A stretch of 64,000 bases of DNA from G963665085 sp963665085 (GTDB lineage Bacteria > Bacteroidota > Bacteroidia > Bacteroidales > JAAAOM01). Position 1 is the first letter of the stretch, and each line of letters begins with the position of its first letter. Shown piece after piece: positions 1 to 9,893 of this stretch. Under the pieces are notes generated by a model. It worked only from the letters and a program-made list of their open reading frames with translations, was not told the DNA's origin and ran no database searches. The stretch spans positions 1-64,000 of the forward strand of contig CAXXXS010000002.1 of NCBI GenBank assembly GCA_963665085.2, written 5' to 3'. Position numbers and translations under genes: made by a program.

Positions 1-459
1 TACTTTGATGAAAAACTCTATAAATACTTTGATTCCATTGACGAAATATGGCACGCAGGAGACATTGGGAATTTACAAACGGCTGATGAGATTTCTAATT
101 TCAAACCCTTAAAAGCTGTTTATGGAAATATAGATGGACAGGATGTCCGTTCTGTCTATCCTAGTCATCAACGATTTAATTGCGAGAAAGTGGATGTTTG
201 GATTACACATATTGGTGGTTATCCAAACAGATATGATGTAAAAGTTAAACCTGAAATTTTTGAGAATCCACCAAAACTTTTTATTTCAGGACATTCTCAT
301 ATTCTAAAAGTTATGTTCGACAAAAAGCTTGATCTATTGCATATGAATCCAGGTTCAGCCGGAAAATATGGTTTTCATAGAGTTCAAACAGCTCTTCGGT
401 TCATAATAGATGACGATAAGATTAAAGATCTGGAAATTATTGAATTGGGGAAAAGGTAG
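1..459 (+). CDS. Metallophosphoesterase, YfcE/MJ0936-like, C-terminal part
   Basis: The reading frame is open from the first base, so the N-terminus lies outside the window; 152 codons and a TAG stop are visible. The fragment carries the late motifs of calcineurin-like phosphoesterases: GD in WHAGDIGN, GNID (YGNIDGQD), ITHIGG and GHSH, which supply metal ligands in this fold. The family usually has 160-180 residues, so only a short piece with the first D-x-H motif is missing. A small cytoplasmic phosphodiesterase is likely; the substrate cannot be read from sequence. The next gene converges on it. Confidence 0.85.
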   Translation, partial: YFDEKLYKYFDSIDEIWHAGDIGNLQTADEISNFKPLKAVYGNIDGQDVRSVYPSHQRFNCEKVDVWITHIGGYPNRYDVKVKPEIFENPPKLFISGHSHILKVMFDKKLDLLHMNPGSAGKYGFHRVQTALRFIIDDDKIKDLEIIELGKR

Positions 460-470
460 GGAGATCATTG

Positions 471-554
471 TAATTAGTAAACAGTAATTAGTAAACAGTA
501 ATTAGTAAACAGTAATCAGTAAACAGTAATCAGTAAACGGTAATCAGTAAACGG
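471..554. repeat. Tandem 14-bp repeat, six copies
   Basis: Six back-to-back 14-bp units lie between two convergent genes. Three read taattagtaaacag, one taatcagtaaacag and two taatcagtaaacgg, so variants are grouped in order, as expected for slippage or unequal exchange. No coding frame or hairpin is evident. Confidence 0.95.
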
Positions 555-565
555 TAAATAGCAAG

Positions 566-3500
566 TTATAATCCATCTTGCGTACGCATTTCCTCTACTT
601 CCCTCATCCTTCGTAAGAACGTATTTTTCTTCTTATCTGTTGAAAGCATATAAATATAGGATGTGCCTCCTCGTTCTTTAATTTTTGATTTTCTTTCCTT
701 AGGTTTAAGATTTTTGACAATATCTATGTATTCTGAATTTGTAGATAAAGTCTGCATAACTCCACGAGTATATCCAAAATAAAACCATGTATTGTTGTTA
801 ACTTTTATATAAAAATCGAAGGTATCGCCACTCCTTTTCCTTACAATCTCCATAAACCCTTCATACTTCTTATTAATCTGTGTACTTCCGATTGAACCAA
901 TACCAATTTCGCCAACAGAAATATACGAGTTTGACTCATCGTTCCATTCGAGTTTTAAATCATTAAAAACAATTGTATGCTGGAGAGCTTTCGGTAATTC
1001 TTTCACAAAACCAAATAAACGCATTTCTTCCAGGTATGCATTATAGCCTTCAACCCCTAATATTTCCATCATTCCTTTGGTATATACACTACGTTTTAAG
1101 TCTACAGGATTTCCTGGTAAACTATCGAGTGTTGCTGCAAAAATATCTTGAACTGCAGGCGTTAAGAAAAAATCTGAAGCAAGCATTAGATTTAATGCAG
1201 TTGTATTTTGATTGATATCCCTTCGCACATTACCTACAGAAGAAAACTTAACCTGACCAAGATCCATCCCTAGATTAATTTTTCCTTCGCCATAATGTTC
1301 ACATGCTTCACGATGGAAACTTATATAATCTCCCGGATTAGCAAAGGAATCCAGTTTCTCTTTTGCCCCAACCCGATACAATTCTGAAGATTTATCATAT
1401 TGCAGGTAACCACTTGCAGTAACGATATAACTATCACTATAGTTTTTACGAGGTGAGAAGAAAGTCGAAAACAAATGGATTGAGTCATTTGCCATCATTA
1501 CACCATTGAAAAGGTTGCTACCATTAATGTCAACTGGCTGTGCCGGAATAGGTATAAGGATGTCCAATGGATTTATCTCAGATTCAAAACGCAACCAATT
1601 ATTGCCAATTAATTCACAGTTATGATCAATTTGTGTTGAACCATCAAACGTCAAAAATTCCCTATTTGCTGCTAAGCGGACTTTACCCTGATATGCATAA
1701 TTAGGACTTAGGGAGAAATCCTCATTAGCCATAATTTGGCCGGAAGCTATTGTCTGCAGGCTGTCATCGAGGGTTATTGCATCAAAATGAATTTGTTGTA
1801 TCTCACCTAACTCATCTACATAATCGTATTTTCCGGAACCTGTGTAGTCATATTTCCCAAAAATACTTACTGACGCAGTATGTATCAGGTGGTACTTTGT
1901 TTTTTGATTTGCTTCAATCTTAGCATTTGTTAGCGTATGGATCCTTGCATTAGGAGCTACTGTAACCTTTCCTTCATCAGGGAAAATTTTTGCGTCAGCA
2001 ACTTCAATATATTTTACATACTCTGCATTTATTAAATTTTCTTCATAGTTATAATTAGCTAACGGAGAAACAAAACTCAAAGAATCCTGGTCGGGTTGAA
2101 TTGAAACATACAATGCTCCAACTAAATTATCTGTTGTATCACTTTTTGCTTCTGCCTCACTAAATTCTTCTGAACTTAACTGAAGTTGTTTATCTAACAT
2201 AAACCATTTAAAATGATCCACAAATCCAATATATTTATTTTCAGGAAATTCAACAATTGAGAAATCCTCATTGGATTTAAATGTTCCTTGACTATTATCA
2301 TAATCTATATGGGTAGACACATTCTCTGAAAGCACAGTAAAACCAGTTGTTTTCATTGATTTAAGATAAAAATCAGATGTTTGCGCATGAATATCATTCT
2401 CTTCATATACGAATCCATTAGACACAATCTCTGCGTTTTTTAGATCCATTTTTCCATTACCTGCCAGTCCATTGGGGGTTAATGTAAGATCTCCTTCAAG
2501 GAAAGTAGAATCATTAAACATATTAAACTGTACATTCTTCTGATATGCATATAACGAGTCTTGGTAAGGCCTCCAATGGATAAAATCATTTCTTGAATTA
2601 ACCTGTGGATATTCTGTTGCTGTAGATTTTTTTACTATTTCAAAATTCTCTGCTACTGTATTTACCGAATCAATATAAAACTGAATTTCTGGGGATTTAG
2701 TAACGGATGTAAGGTAATTAAGTTTTCCATTACCCCATAAACCACTATTATTAAGTGTTAACCTATCAGTAAATGTTCCTTTTCCACCGTATAAGGGGAG
2801 GCTTGAACTATCCGTATCCTGAACAAAACCTAAGGAATTATCCGGTTGAATTGATAGTGTTTGTGGAATATCAGGGAAAATACCACCTGAGTACAGCACA
2901 CCTTCATAGGTTAAACCTTCTTTTTTGAAATTATCTAAACTATCCAGTTCAAAAGATTCCAGTTCAAAATAAAAATTCTCCCTGTTGTATGCCCCTCCTT
3001 TAATAGATGGATCATCATAGTAGACATACGAAGTTTCCAAACTCCTGAAAATCGGATATCGCGGATAACTTTTCACACCAGATTTATTATCTGGTTCGTC
3101 AATTAGAACCTCTCCAGTAAGATTTTCAATTTTACTTTCAACATCATAAATAAGAGGATTTCCATAATTATCCAAATCGTTACTGATATAACGAATTCGC
3201 AGGGAGTCTATATTCTGAAGATTAATTTTAAACCTGCCATAATTAAAAAGAAAATTACTTCCATAAAAAGAAAAAAGGCCTGCATCAACCCTCCCGTCAA
3301 ATTGAAAGTTTCTATCTTGTTTTAAAATAACCTGTTGATTGTATGGATAAATATTTACACTCTGCGAATCGCTCAGGAAAATATGATCAACACCATTTAT
3401 AATAATATCTTTGTTTTCTGTATTGTAAATAGCATTATCTAATGGGGCATTGGTAGCAGAACTAATATTTAGCACATCATAATCTATACGGCCAATGCTT

Positions 3501-5050
3501 GCACTCAGATAGTCATAAAGTTTTTGTTTTGCTGTTATAGTTTCTGTATTAACATCATAATATATAAATCCTTGAAACGATAGCCGCATTAATAATTGCT
3601 GAACCTGAACAATGGGTTTACGCATATAATCAGCAAGGGCTTCTACGGGAAACTCATCGTTACCATAGCCTGCAGCAAACGTTTTTATGATGTATAACGG
3701 ATGTTCCGGATCTCTCATTTGTAATTCGTAGAAACGATCGTGACTAAAATAATTCATTGATTCAAAATTCGCACTACCGATGGAAGAACCGGGAAGCATC
3801 GTAAATCGAATCTCAGCATCATCAATTGACCAACTTAACTGTTCGAAGTTCATATCAACCTTATGATACGAATTAAAATAGGGCGATTGTGATGTAAAAT
3901 CGTCAGTCCGGATTAATGAAAGTTGCCTGTTATTAACAATATAAGTAAAATTTAAATCCGGATGGAAAATAGAATCCCTATCAATAAATATGTTTACAGA
4001 AGTCCTTACACCATCTACCCTGTCTTTCTTAAACACAAAATAATTTGATTTTGCAATTAATACAACTGTATCCCTTCGAAATATATCAATGGATGCAGGT
4101 TCCAGATCAGTACCTGTTCCTACCAATTTTGCCCCCTGCATGGAGAAACCACCTTTAAATGTAACATTCTCATACAAGTTATTAATTACAAAATCTGTTT
4201 TATAAGAGTCGAATTGCGGATATGCAGCATTTTCTGGTGTTTTCGTAAATTTAACCTTATAAGTTACCTTACCAAACAAAGTATAATCGAAATAACGTTT
4301 ATTTGTAAATACAACAGAATCAACCTCAAATTCCGATTTTTTCATATCTATTTGGTATGCCGGTAAATTTGCAAATACTTCATCCCTGCTATACGCTGCC
4401 CTTTCCCATGTTAATAAAGCTTTATCCCCTTTCCAAATTATGTCCAACGGATAGTATTTTCCACTCGTTTCAAATACTTCAATGCTATCACGTTTAGCCA
4501 GGCAAACCAATTCTGTTTCAGAAAAATCCACATAAATGGTTTTATCGTTTTTATATGAGAAGTTCGTTGAACGTGCTTGCCAAATTACTGATGATGATTG
4601 ATAAATTATATTTGAAGAAACTAAATCGATCGTATTTTGAAGAAATCGGGTCAACGTATTTAATGTTACCTTTTTATCTCCAATAACATATTTTTTTAAC
4701 CCTTCTTTCCAATTTGTAAAACTCTCCTTATCGTGCTGGTTATCTATAAATGCCATTACTGTAGCAAAATAATCGAGGTAATGCAGAGGCCTGGCTTTTC
4801 TATTTAAAAGAAGATTACATGTTTCTGTAATCTCATCGTATTCTCCTTCAAAATATACTGAATCTTCGAGCCATTTTTCCAGAAACATTTCCAGGAAATC
4901 CTCACTCTCATCATTTAGGTTTTTTCCTACATATTCTTCTATTTCTTCAGCAAATTTTTGTTTGTCTTCAGAAAAATCCTTTCGTAATTGACCGAAAGAA
5001 TAATTTATATGAATAGAAATCAGAAAAAAAAGAATTACCAGCTTACGCAT
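566..5050 (-). CDS. Large secreted protein of unknown function (1,494 aa)
   Basis: The protein starts with a signal peptide (basic MRK, hydrophobic core to about residue 20, SFGQ cleavage region) and should be exported. I do not recognise a named domain. The body is mostly beta-strand-like with many D/N/Y/F residues, and several stretches resemble each other in pattern (short blocks ending in G-x-G or NG followed by aromatic strands), suggesting a repetitive beta-structure. The last ~60 residues are basic (KPKERKSKIKER, KKKNTFLRRMREVEE), unusual for an exported tail. It is followed by prmA upstream on the same strand with a 39-bp gap. Conserved large proteins of this kind occur in Bacteroidales, but I assign no role. 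Confidence 0.8.
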   Translation of the reverse strand: MRKLVILFFLISIHINYSFGQLRKDFSEDKQKFAEEIEEYVGKNLNDESEDFLEMFLEKWLEDSVYFEGEYDEITETCNLLLNRKARPLHYLDYFATVMAFIDNQHDKESFTNWKEGLKKYVIGDKKVTLNTLTRFLQNTIDLVSSNIIYQSSSVIWQARSTNFSYKNDKTIYVDFSETELVCLAKRDSIEVFETSGKYYPLDIIWKGDKALLTWERAAYSRDEVFANLPAYQIDMKKSEFEVDSVVFTNKRYFDYTLFGKVTYKVKFTKTPENAAYPQFDSYKTDFVINNLYENVTFKGGFSMQGAKLVGTGTDLEPASIDIFRRDTVVLIAKSNYFVFKKDRVDGVRTSVNIFIDRDSIFHPDLNFTYIVNNRQLSLIRTDDFTSQSPYFNSYHKVDMNFEQLSWSIDDAEIRFTMLPGSSIGSANFESMNYFSHDRFYELQMRDPEHPLYIIKTFAAGYGNDEFPVEALADYMRKPIVQVQQLLMRLSFQGFIYYDVNTETITAKQKLYDYLSASIGRIDYDVLNISSATNAPLDNAIYNTENKDIIINGVDHIFLSDSQSVNIYPYNQQVILKQDRNFQFDGRVDAGLFSFYGSNFLFNYGRFKINLQNIDSLRIRYISNDLDNYGNPLIYDVESKIENLTGEVLIDEPDNKSGVKSYPRYPIFRSLETSYVYYDDPSIKGGAYNRENFYFELESFELDSLDNFKKEGLTYEGVLYSGGIFPDIPQTLSIQPDNSLGFVQDTDSSSLPLYGGKGTFTDRLTLNNSGLWGNGKLNYLTSVTKSPEIQFYIDSVNTVAENFEIVKKSTATEYPQVNSRNDFIHWRPYQDSLYAYQKNVQFNMFNDSTFLEGDLTLTPNGLAGNGKMDLKNAEIVSNGFVYEENDIHAQTSDFYLKSMKTTGFTVLSENVSTHIDYDNSQGTFKSNEDFSIVEFPENKYIGFVDHFKWFMLDKQLQLSSEEFSEAEAKSDTTDNLVGALYVSIQPDQDSLSFVSPLANYNYEENLINAEYVKYIEVADAKIFPDEGKVTVAPNARIHTLTNAKIEANQKTKYHLIHTASVSIFGKYDYTGSGKYDYVDELGEIQQIHFDAITLDDSLQTIASGQIMANEDFSLSPNYAYQGKVRLAANREFLTFDGSTQIDHNCELIGNNWLRFESEINPLDILIPIPAQPVDINGSNLFNGVMMANDSIHLFSTFFSPRKNYSDSYIVTASGYLQYDKSSELYRVGAKEKLDSFANPGDYISFHREACEHYGEGKINLGMDLGQVKFSSVGNVRRDINQNTTALNLMLASDFFLTPAVQDIFAATLDSLPGNPVDLKRSVYTKGMMEILGVEGYNAYLEEMRLFGFVKELPKALQHTIVFNDLKLEWNDESNSYISVGEIGIGSIGSTQINKKYEGFMEIVRKRSGDTFDFYIKVNNNTWFYFGYTRGVMQTLSTNSEYIDIVKNLKPKERKSKIKERGGTSYIYMLSTDKKKNTFLRRMREVEEMRTQDGL

Positions 5051-5089
5051 AACAAGTTATATTTTTGAGTCTCCTAAATATAACAAATA

Positions 5090-5917
5090 TTATGCTTTCT
5101 TGTACTTAATAGTTATCCAGTTATTTTTTTCGTTTTTACTCACATAGGTTAGCCCTTGTGCTTCCGCTTCTGCATTTATAACCTCAAAGTCAGTTAAATA
5201 AATACCACTTAACAGAATTATTGAATTTGTTTCTAAATGATTTGAATAGTGTATTATATCTTCTAAAAGGATATTTCTGTTAATATTGGCAAGTATTACA
5301 TCGAATTTTTTTTCTGGTATTGAAGAAGCATCTCCTAGTATTACATCAATATTCTTAATATTATTTTTTTGAGCATTCTCAATACTATTTTCGTACGACC
5401 ACTCATCAATATCTATTGCAGTTACATCTTTTGCTCCTTGAATCGATGCCAGAATTGCAAGTATTCCCGTACCTGTCCCTATATCAAGAACTGTTTTCCC
5501 CTCAAAATCCTGTTCAAACATTTTTGCTATCATCAAAGATGTTGTCTCGTGATGTCCTGTTCCAAAAGACATCTTTGGATCTATTATTATTTCGACAGGG
5601 TATTTCTTTTCTACTTTATGGAATGACGCTTTTACAATGCATTTATCTTCGTAAATGATGGGATGGTAATTATTTTCCCATTCCTGGTTCCAGTTTTGCT
5701 GCTCAATCTTATTAAATACAAATTTTATATCTTGATATTGTTCTAAAAATCCTTCAATATCTTCTTGTTTAAAATCGTCAATCTGAATATATGCTTTTAA
5801 AAGCAAGTCATCTTCTACGAACGATTCAAATCCCAAATCAGCTAATTCTGCAGTAAATATTTCTTTTTTTACTTCATCCTCAACAACAAAGCTAACTTCC
5901 AATTCAATATAATCCAT
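5090..5917 (-). CDS. prmA: Ribosomal protein L11 methyltransferase
   Basis: PrmA uses S-adenosylmethionine to trimethylate ribosomal protein L11 in the cytoplasm. The 275-residue length is typical. Residues 1-90 form the family's N-terminal substrate-recognition domain. The catalytic domain follows, with FGTGHHETT (118-126), SAM motif I DIGTGTG (145-151) and the NxNR-type motif IV (LANINRNIL, near 210). The start is an ATG with an AT-rich leader and no Shine-Dalgarno. It lies just upstream of the large secreted protein on the same strand; the two have no obvious functional link. Confidence 0.95.
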   Translation of the reverse strand: MDYIELEVSFVVEDEVKKEIFTAELADLGFESFVEDDLLLKAYIQIDDFKQEDIEGFLEQYQDIKFVFNKIEQQNWNQEWENNYHPIIYEDKCIVKASFHKVEKKYPVEIIIDPKMSFGTGHHETTSLMIAKMFEQDFEGKTVLDIGTGTGILAILASIQGAKDVTAIDIDEWSYENSIENAQKNNIKNIDVILGDASSIPEKKFDVILANINRNILLEDIIHYSNHLETNSIILLSGIYLTDFEVINAEAEAQGLTYVSKNEKNNWITIKYKKA

Positions 5918-6024
5918 TACCTTATTTTTCGTTTTAAGGCAATAAAGGTAATCATTTGTCTATTGTAAGGAGTTTGTTTTAGGTGAAATCAATCTAATTG
6001 ATTGAGCTTACTATTTAACATCAA

Positions 6025-6693
6025 CTAGATAAGCTGATTGTAATACTCTACCAGTTTAATTACATCATTCTCATCTTTATATGATAATTTTTCTTGTTTG
6101 ATGTAATCTGAAATTTCTTTTTCCTTATCAGAAAAAAACTGCATAACCTTCTTCTTTTTGTCTAACTCTACTAATTTATCCCCCTTTTGAAGGTATAATG
6201 TTTCTTTAAGAGTGAACCTATCATTTTTATTTCCAACATCAAGAGCTTCATTATAGTTTGAAGGTGTTATTACCATATCGTATTTTTTATAAAGGCTTGC
6301 TTTATCGTCGATAACAATTTCATAATAAGTTCTCTCAAACACATCATTTATAACAAATCCTTTATATTTGAAAATAGAGCCATTGAATTTTATCATAGAA
6401 ATGCTATCAGGCGCACCAATTCCATAAATCTCATCATTCTTTTTAAAGATCATCTGCCCTGTATATACATTATAACGCATTGGCAGATCATAAATAACAC
6501 TTCCATCTATTAACTGAAGTTCTGCTTTTTGCCAGTCAGTTAGATAAGGAGTTCCATCAATCCCTTTGGGCAAATTATTGGAGTTGTAAATAAAATTATA
6601 TCCTGGAGGTGTTTCAATTCTAAAGTCCTGAGCAATTGATTTTCCTTGAAAAAAAGTAATGCAAATTATAAAAACAGAGAGATATCTTTTCAT
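6025..6693 (-). CDS. Secreted protein of unknown function
   Basis: This 222-residue protein has a clear N-terminal signal peptide (MKRYLSVFIICITFFQGKSIAQ, cut after AQ), so it is probably periplasmic or surface exposed. The mature part begins with a TP(Y/P)-rich region and has a lysine- and glutamate-rich C-terminal helix (residues ~175-215). I recognise no domain or catalytic motif. It stands alone, about 280 bp from the CreD-like gene upstream on the same strand. Confidence 0.75.
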   Translation of the reverse strand: MKRYLSVFIICITFFQGKSIAQDFRIETPPGYNFIYNSNNLPKGIDGTPYLTDWQKAELQLIDGSVIYDLPMRYNVYTGQMIFKKNDEIYGIGAPDSISMIKFNGSIFKYKGFVINDVFERTYYEIVIDDKASLYKKYDMVITPSNYNEALDVGNKNDRFTLKETLYLQKGDKLVELDKKKKVMQFFSDKEKEISDYIKQEKLSYKDENDVIKLVEYYNQLI

Positions 6694-6972
6694 TATTCTA
6701 AATTTATGTGGGTTGAATTATATAATTATTAATCTTCCTGAAAAAGAATTCTCCACAAATTTCAGAATTAATAATATAAAAAACAATCTAATTACATCAA
6801 AGCTTATAAAGAATGGATAATTGCATCATTGTTGTTAACAAAATAACGTTCTCCTTAAAAAAAGTGTACTCGACTTCTACCCGATGTGACATTATTAATC
6901 AGTTAAATATTACATCGAGCGAAATCGAGAATTCTTCATTGTATGACTTTTAGGATAGACCCTTATATCAAC

Positions 6973-8274
6973 TTAATTATTATTCCACTTTATTTTTTTG
7001 ACAAAAAACATAATGATAGCAAGTACAATAAACAAACCTATATTACCCATTAATAAAGAATATTCCATAAGTTGAAGAATGGTAAAAAGGAATAAATAAA
7101 GAACTATTAATACTGAAAGTAAAATAAGTGTTTGCTTTTTATTCTTAAACAATCCGGCACCAAATGAAGTTATAAGTGCAATAATTGCAACGCTGCTTAT
7201 CAAATAACTAAGATTAAATGATATATGCTCTGACAATGATAGTAACAGCGAATAGAATACGACCAATGCAAAACCCACCAGTAAATAATGGATTGCATGA
7301 ATATGTTTTTTATTAAAAATCTCAATAAAAAAGAAAGTTATAAATGTTAAAGCAATAAACATAATCGCATATTTTGCTGATCTATATGATTTCTGATAAT
7401 GATCAACGGGAATAATCAAACTTACACCAAACGCAGAGTTAATAACGTTAAATTTATCACCTGACCACTTTTGTGGGAAAGGACGATTTAAATGCAGAAT
7501 TTTCCATGTTGCTGTAAATCCTTTTTCTGTAATATTATGTTCGCGGGGTAAAAATACTCCATTGAAACTGGGATGGGCCCATGTAGAATTCATTGTAACA
7601 TTTGTTTCTTTTCCCAGGGGAATAAAATATAGATTTTCACTTCCATTTAATTTAATATCGAGATTAAAATTAAACTCCTCTCCTTCAGTTAGATTTATAT
7701 CCGCACTGACTCCTTCACTTACCAAATCGCGAGTTTTAATACCCGGATTTAGTTCATAATCTGTTTTACCGGATTTTAAAATAATTGCCTCCTGAATACC
7801 CCGCATATCAGATACCCCCATATTTATTGTTGTTTCATCCCACATAATATCTTCGGGATTAATCCTTAGGAACGAAAAATCAACAGGCGAGAATTTACCA
7901 TGAATATTAAAACCGGATTCGTAAACTACTACTTTATATATTCCCCTTTTCCTGGTTTCGGGTAAAATTGAACCTTCTATTGATAAATCCTCTGGAAGAA
8001 AATGAGCATAATGTATATACTCAATAATCTTTTCTTCAACCTTTTCGTAAGTTTTATAGGGAATCGTAATGTACGGCCCTGTTATCTTTTGTTCTTTTCC
8101 CCAACTGTCACTTACCTCTTGTATGACATTCTCACTGGTTAATTCCCTCTCCCTGATAAGGCTTCGAATCATGCTCATTGGTATTAACATCAACAATACC
8201 AGAATACTTACTATAAATAATTTCAGCGATATTGACCTTGCCATTCGCTCCCCGATTTCTTTTAATTGTTTCAT
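6973..8274 (-). CDS. creD: CreD-type inner membrane protein
   Basis: CreD proteins are inner membrane proteins linked to envelope stress, first known from the E. coli Cre regulon. The match is the N-terminal membrane helix (residues 17-37), then the typical (W)G-x-x-Q-x-(I/L)-x-G-P-x-(L/I)-x-(I/V)-P-Y block (SWGKEQKITGPYITIPY), a long periplasmic beta region, and a cluster of about five hydrophobic helices from residue ~300 to the end. Length 433 is normal. A small winged-helix regulator and a membrane protein lie upstream on the same strand after a 320-bp gap, an arrangement often seen for creD in Bacteroidota. The exact molecular role of CreD is unknown. Confidence 0.88.
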   Translation of the reverse strand: MKQLKEIGERMARSISLKLFIVSILVLLMLIPMSMIRSLIRERELTSENVIQEVSDSWGKEQKITGPYITIPYKTYEKVEEKIIEYIHYAHFLPEDLSIEGSILPETRKRGIYKVVVYESGFNIHGKFSPVDFSFLRINPEDIMWDETTINMGVSDMRGIQEAIILKSGKTDYELNPGIKTRDLVSEGVSADINLTEGEEFNFNLDIKLNGSENLYFIPLGKETNVTMNSTWAHPSFNGVFLPREHNITEKGFTATWKILHLNRPFPQKWSGDKFNVINSAFGVSLIIPVDHYQKSYRSAKYAIMFIALTFITFFFIEIFNKKHIHAIHYLLVGFALVVFYSLLLSLSEHISFNLSYLISSVAIIALITSFGAGLFKNKKQTLILLSVLIVLYLFLFTILQLMEYSLLMGNIGLFIVLAIIMFFVKKIKWNNN

Positions 8275-8596
8275 AATACTTGTTTTTTAATTTAATGTAT
8301 TGTGTATCACAAATATTTAGGTGAAAAATCATATGACTATTCGTAATAACACCTATTCTCTTTTTATATTCCTAATCTCCTTTTTTGTCTACCACACAAA
8401 AAAGGAGCAAAAAAAGTCACCACGGCTAAAACCATGCTTTTTAGCACTCAGAATAGGACAAAAACACAATTTATGCATGGTTCACACAGCCGTGGACATC
8501 ATCCCTCCTATGCCTTCTTTTTTTATTTTAATTGTGCGCTCAAATTTTTTACCTAAAAGTACTTTGTATTTCAAAGTTGATAGGTAAAAAAATTTA
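8275..8596. repeat. Gene-free gap with nested inverted repeat
   Basis: No convincing gene is present; the open frames here have no coding character. A nested inverted repeat is visible: ccacggct (8420-8427) pairs with agccgtgg (8488-8495) and, inside it, aaccatgc (8430-8437) pairs with gcatggtt (8475-8482), leaving a 37-base loop. As RNA it would form a two-part stem. It could be a dispersed palindromic element or a structured leader of creD. Confidence 0.6.
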
Positions 8597-8896
8597 TTAT
8601 TTATTACTGTTTAAAAAACTTTCAAGTATACTAAGATGCTCTTTAAAAGCTCTTTTACCAAGTTCAGTTGCCCTGTAAGTGGTATTAGGTTTTCTGCCTT
8701 TAAATGTTTTTTCAACATCAATCATTTTATTTTTTTCTAATGAAGCTAAATGACTGGCCAGGTTTCCATCCGTTAATTCTAATGTTTCTTTTAATGCATT
8801 AAACTCAACTGAATCATTAACCATTAAAATGGACATTATTCCAAGCCTGACACGACTTTCAAATTGCTTATTGAGTTTATTTACAATATTTTTCAT
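8597..8896 (-). CDS. Small winged-helix transcriptional regulator
   Basis: The 99-residue protein is almost entirely one winged helix-turn-helix domain: RVRLGIMSILMVNDSVEFNA opens helix 1, then the recognition part TDGNLASHLASLEKNKMI, then a basic wing (KTFKGRKPNTTYRAT) and a C-terminal helix for dimerisation. This is the ArsR/PadR-like group of single-domain regulators. No metal-binding cysteines are seen. It overlaps the upstream membrane gene by 4 bp (ATGA), so the two are co-translated, and it sits in front of creD, which it probably controls together with its own operon. Confidence 0.88.
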   Translation of the reverse strand: MKNIVNKLNKQFESRVRLGIMSILMVNDSVEFNALKETLELTDGNLASHLASLEKNKMIDVEKTFKGRKPNTTYRATELGKRAFKEHLSILESFLNSNK

Positions 8897-9531
8897 TTCT
8901 CGTGTCTATAATACATTATCGCACCATAAATAATATGCAATACTCCAAAACCAAGGCTCCAAAATAGAATAGTATATCCAGGAAACATAAGAGAAATAAG
9001 TCCCAAAACTATTTCCATAATTCCTAGATAATGTATTTCCCGCAATGTAAATTTGCTACCATTAATTAAAGCTAAGCCGTAGAAAATTAGTGTTGATGGT
9101 CCGATTAGAAATACAATTTTATAGAACAAAAGAACAAGACAAAATATCCCGCCTGTCACTAAGGGAATCCCTATATGTATGAGTAAACGCAATCCTGTCC
9201 GATCAAAAAATTTCTGTCCAATCTTTTTTGATCTCCTGTAAGAAAAATAAAAACCAAAAAACAATGCCAGGATTAAAACAGAAATACCATCTATTACCAA
9301 TAGATAAATAAATCTTGAGACTGGTAATTTGTAATAAATTCCAAAATATTCAGTAGGATTAAAATAACGTGAATCATAATTTAATACAAAAAAAGCCACA
9401 ACTGCTCCAATAATTGCAAAGATTCCTGCAAAAATACCGGATAGTCCACTTAACGATAAAAATCTTGTAGACTTTTCCATCAGCTGTCTGATCTCAGCTA
9501 AATCTTGTATTGTTTCTTCTTTTGTTTTCAT
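8893..9531 (-). CDS. Multi-pass membrane protein, partner of winged-helix regulator
   Basis: This 212-residue protein has a short cytoplasmic N-terminus (MKTKEETIQDLAEIRQLMEKS) and about six hydrophobic segments (roughly residues 25-50, 70-95, 110-130, 137-155, 165-183, 187-205). I recognise no catalytic motif. Proteins with this N-terminal helix and membrane layout commonly pair with a small winged-helix regulator in Bacteroidota, as here, where the regulator start overlaps its stop. It may sense or transmit a membrane signal, but that is inference. Confidence 0.8.
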   Translation of the reverse strand: MKTKEETIQDLAEIRQLMEKSTRFLSLSGLSGIFAGIFAIIGAVVAFFVLNYDSRYFNPTEYFGIYYKLPVSRFIYLLVIDGISVLILALFFGFYFSYRRSKKIGQKFFDRTGLRLLIHIGIPLVTGGIFCLVLLFYKIVFLIGPSTLIFYGLALINGSKFTLREIHYLGIMEIVLGLISLMFPGYTILFWSLGFGVLHIIYGAIMYYRHEK

Positions 9532-9564
9532 TTTAAAAGTTCTTTGAATTACAAAGTTAAGTGT

Positions 9565-9601
9565 AAAAAAAATATCTCCAAATAAATGGAGATATTTTTT
9601 T
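9565..9601. terminator. Hairpin with flanking A/T runs between divergent genes
   Basis: The arm ending atatctcca (to 9580) pairs perfectly with tggagatat (from 9587) around a 6-base loop, and the stem continues through runs of A and T. It looks like an intrinsic terminator on either strand, but it lies between divergent genes, 34 bp upstream of the minus-strand start at 9531. It could act as a leader attenuator or insulate the two units. Confidence 0.5.
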
Positions 9602-9656
9602 AGAAATTTAATCTTTTGTGACGCAGATATGCAATCTTATAACATTGTTGCGAGTT

Positions 9657-9686
9657 ACCAGCACGGATTACAAATCCGCGCTAGCT
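9657..9686. repeat. Intergenic palindromic repeat, copy 1
   Basis: Core AGCACGGATT (9660-9669) pairs with AATCCGCGCT (9673-9682), flanked by acc and agct. A second copy in the same direction lies at 11254-11283, and the two bracket the three-gene block at 9894-11185. A looser relative with the same GGATT...AATCC core lies at 49812-49834. Confidence 0.8.
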
Positions 9687-9893
9687 AAGATATTTTATTA
9701 ATATTTATTTGATAAAAGTTGAATATACAATCTAAGTAAGAAAGGGGGTATTAAATTAAAAAAAACAAGTCAACAAAGTTTCTTGTATCTTCAAACATAA
9801 AGTTAATTATATTGATTTAAAAATCAATAATATTAAAATAATATTGAATTATATTAATTTTTAATTTACATTTGTTAAACAAACAATTAACTA

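Noticed and set aside
8321..8587. Open frame of 88 codons opposite creD
   Set aside because: Composition is erratic, it overlaps the inverted repeat and has no domain character.
6973..9531. Single four-gene envelope operon including the 6025-6693 gene
   Set aside because: Gaps of 278 and 322 bp separate the unknown gene, creD and the regulator pair, so one transcript is not supported.
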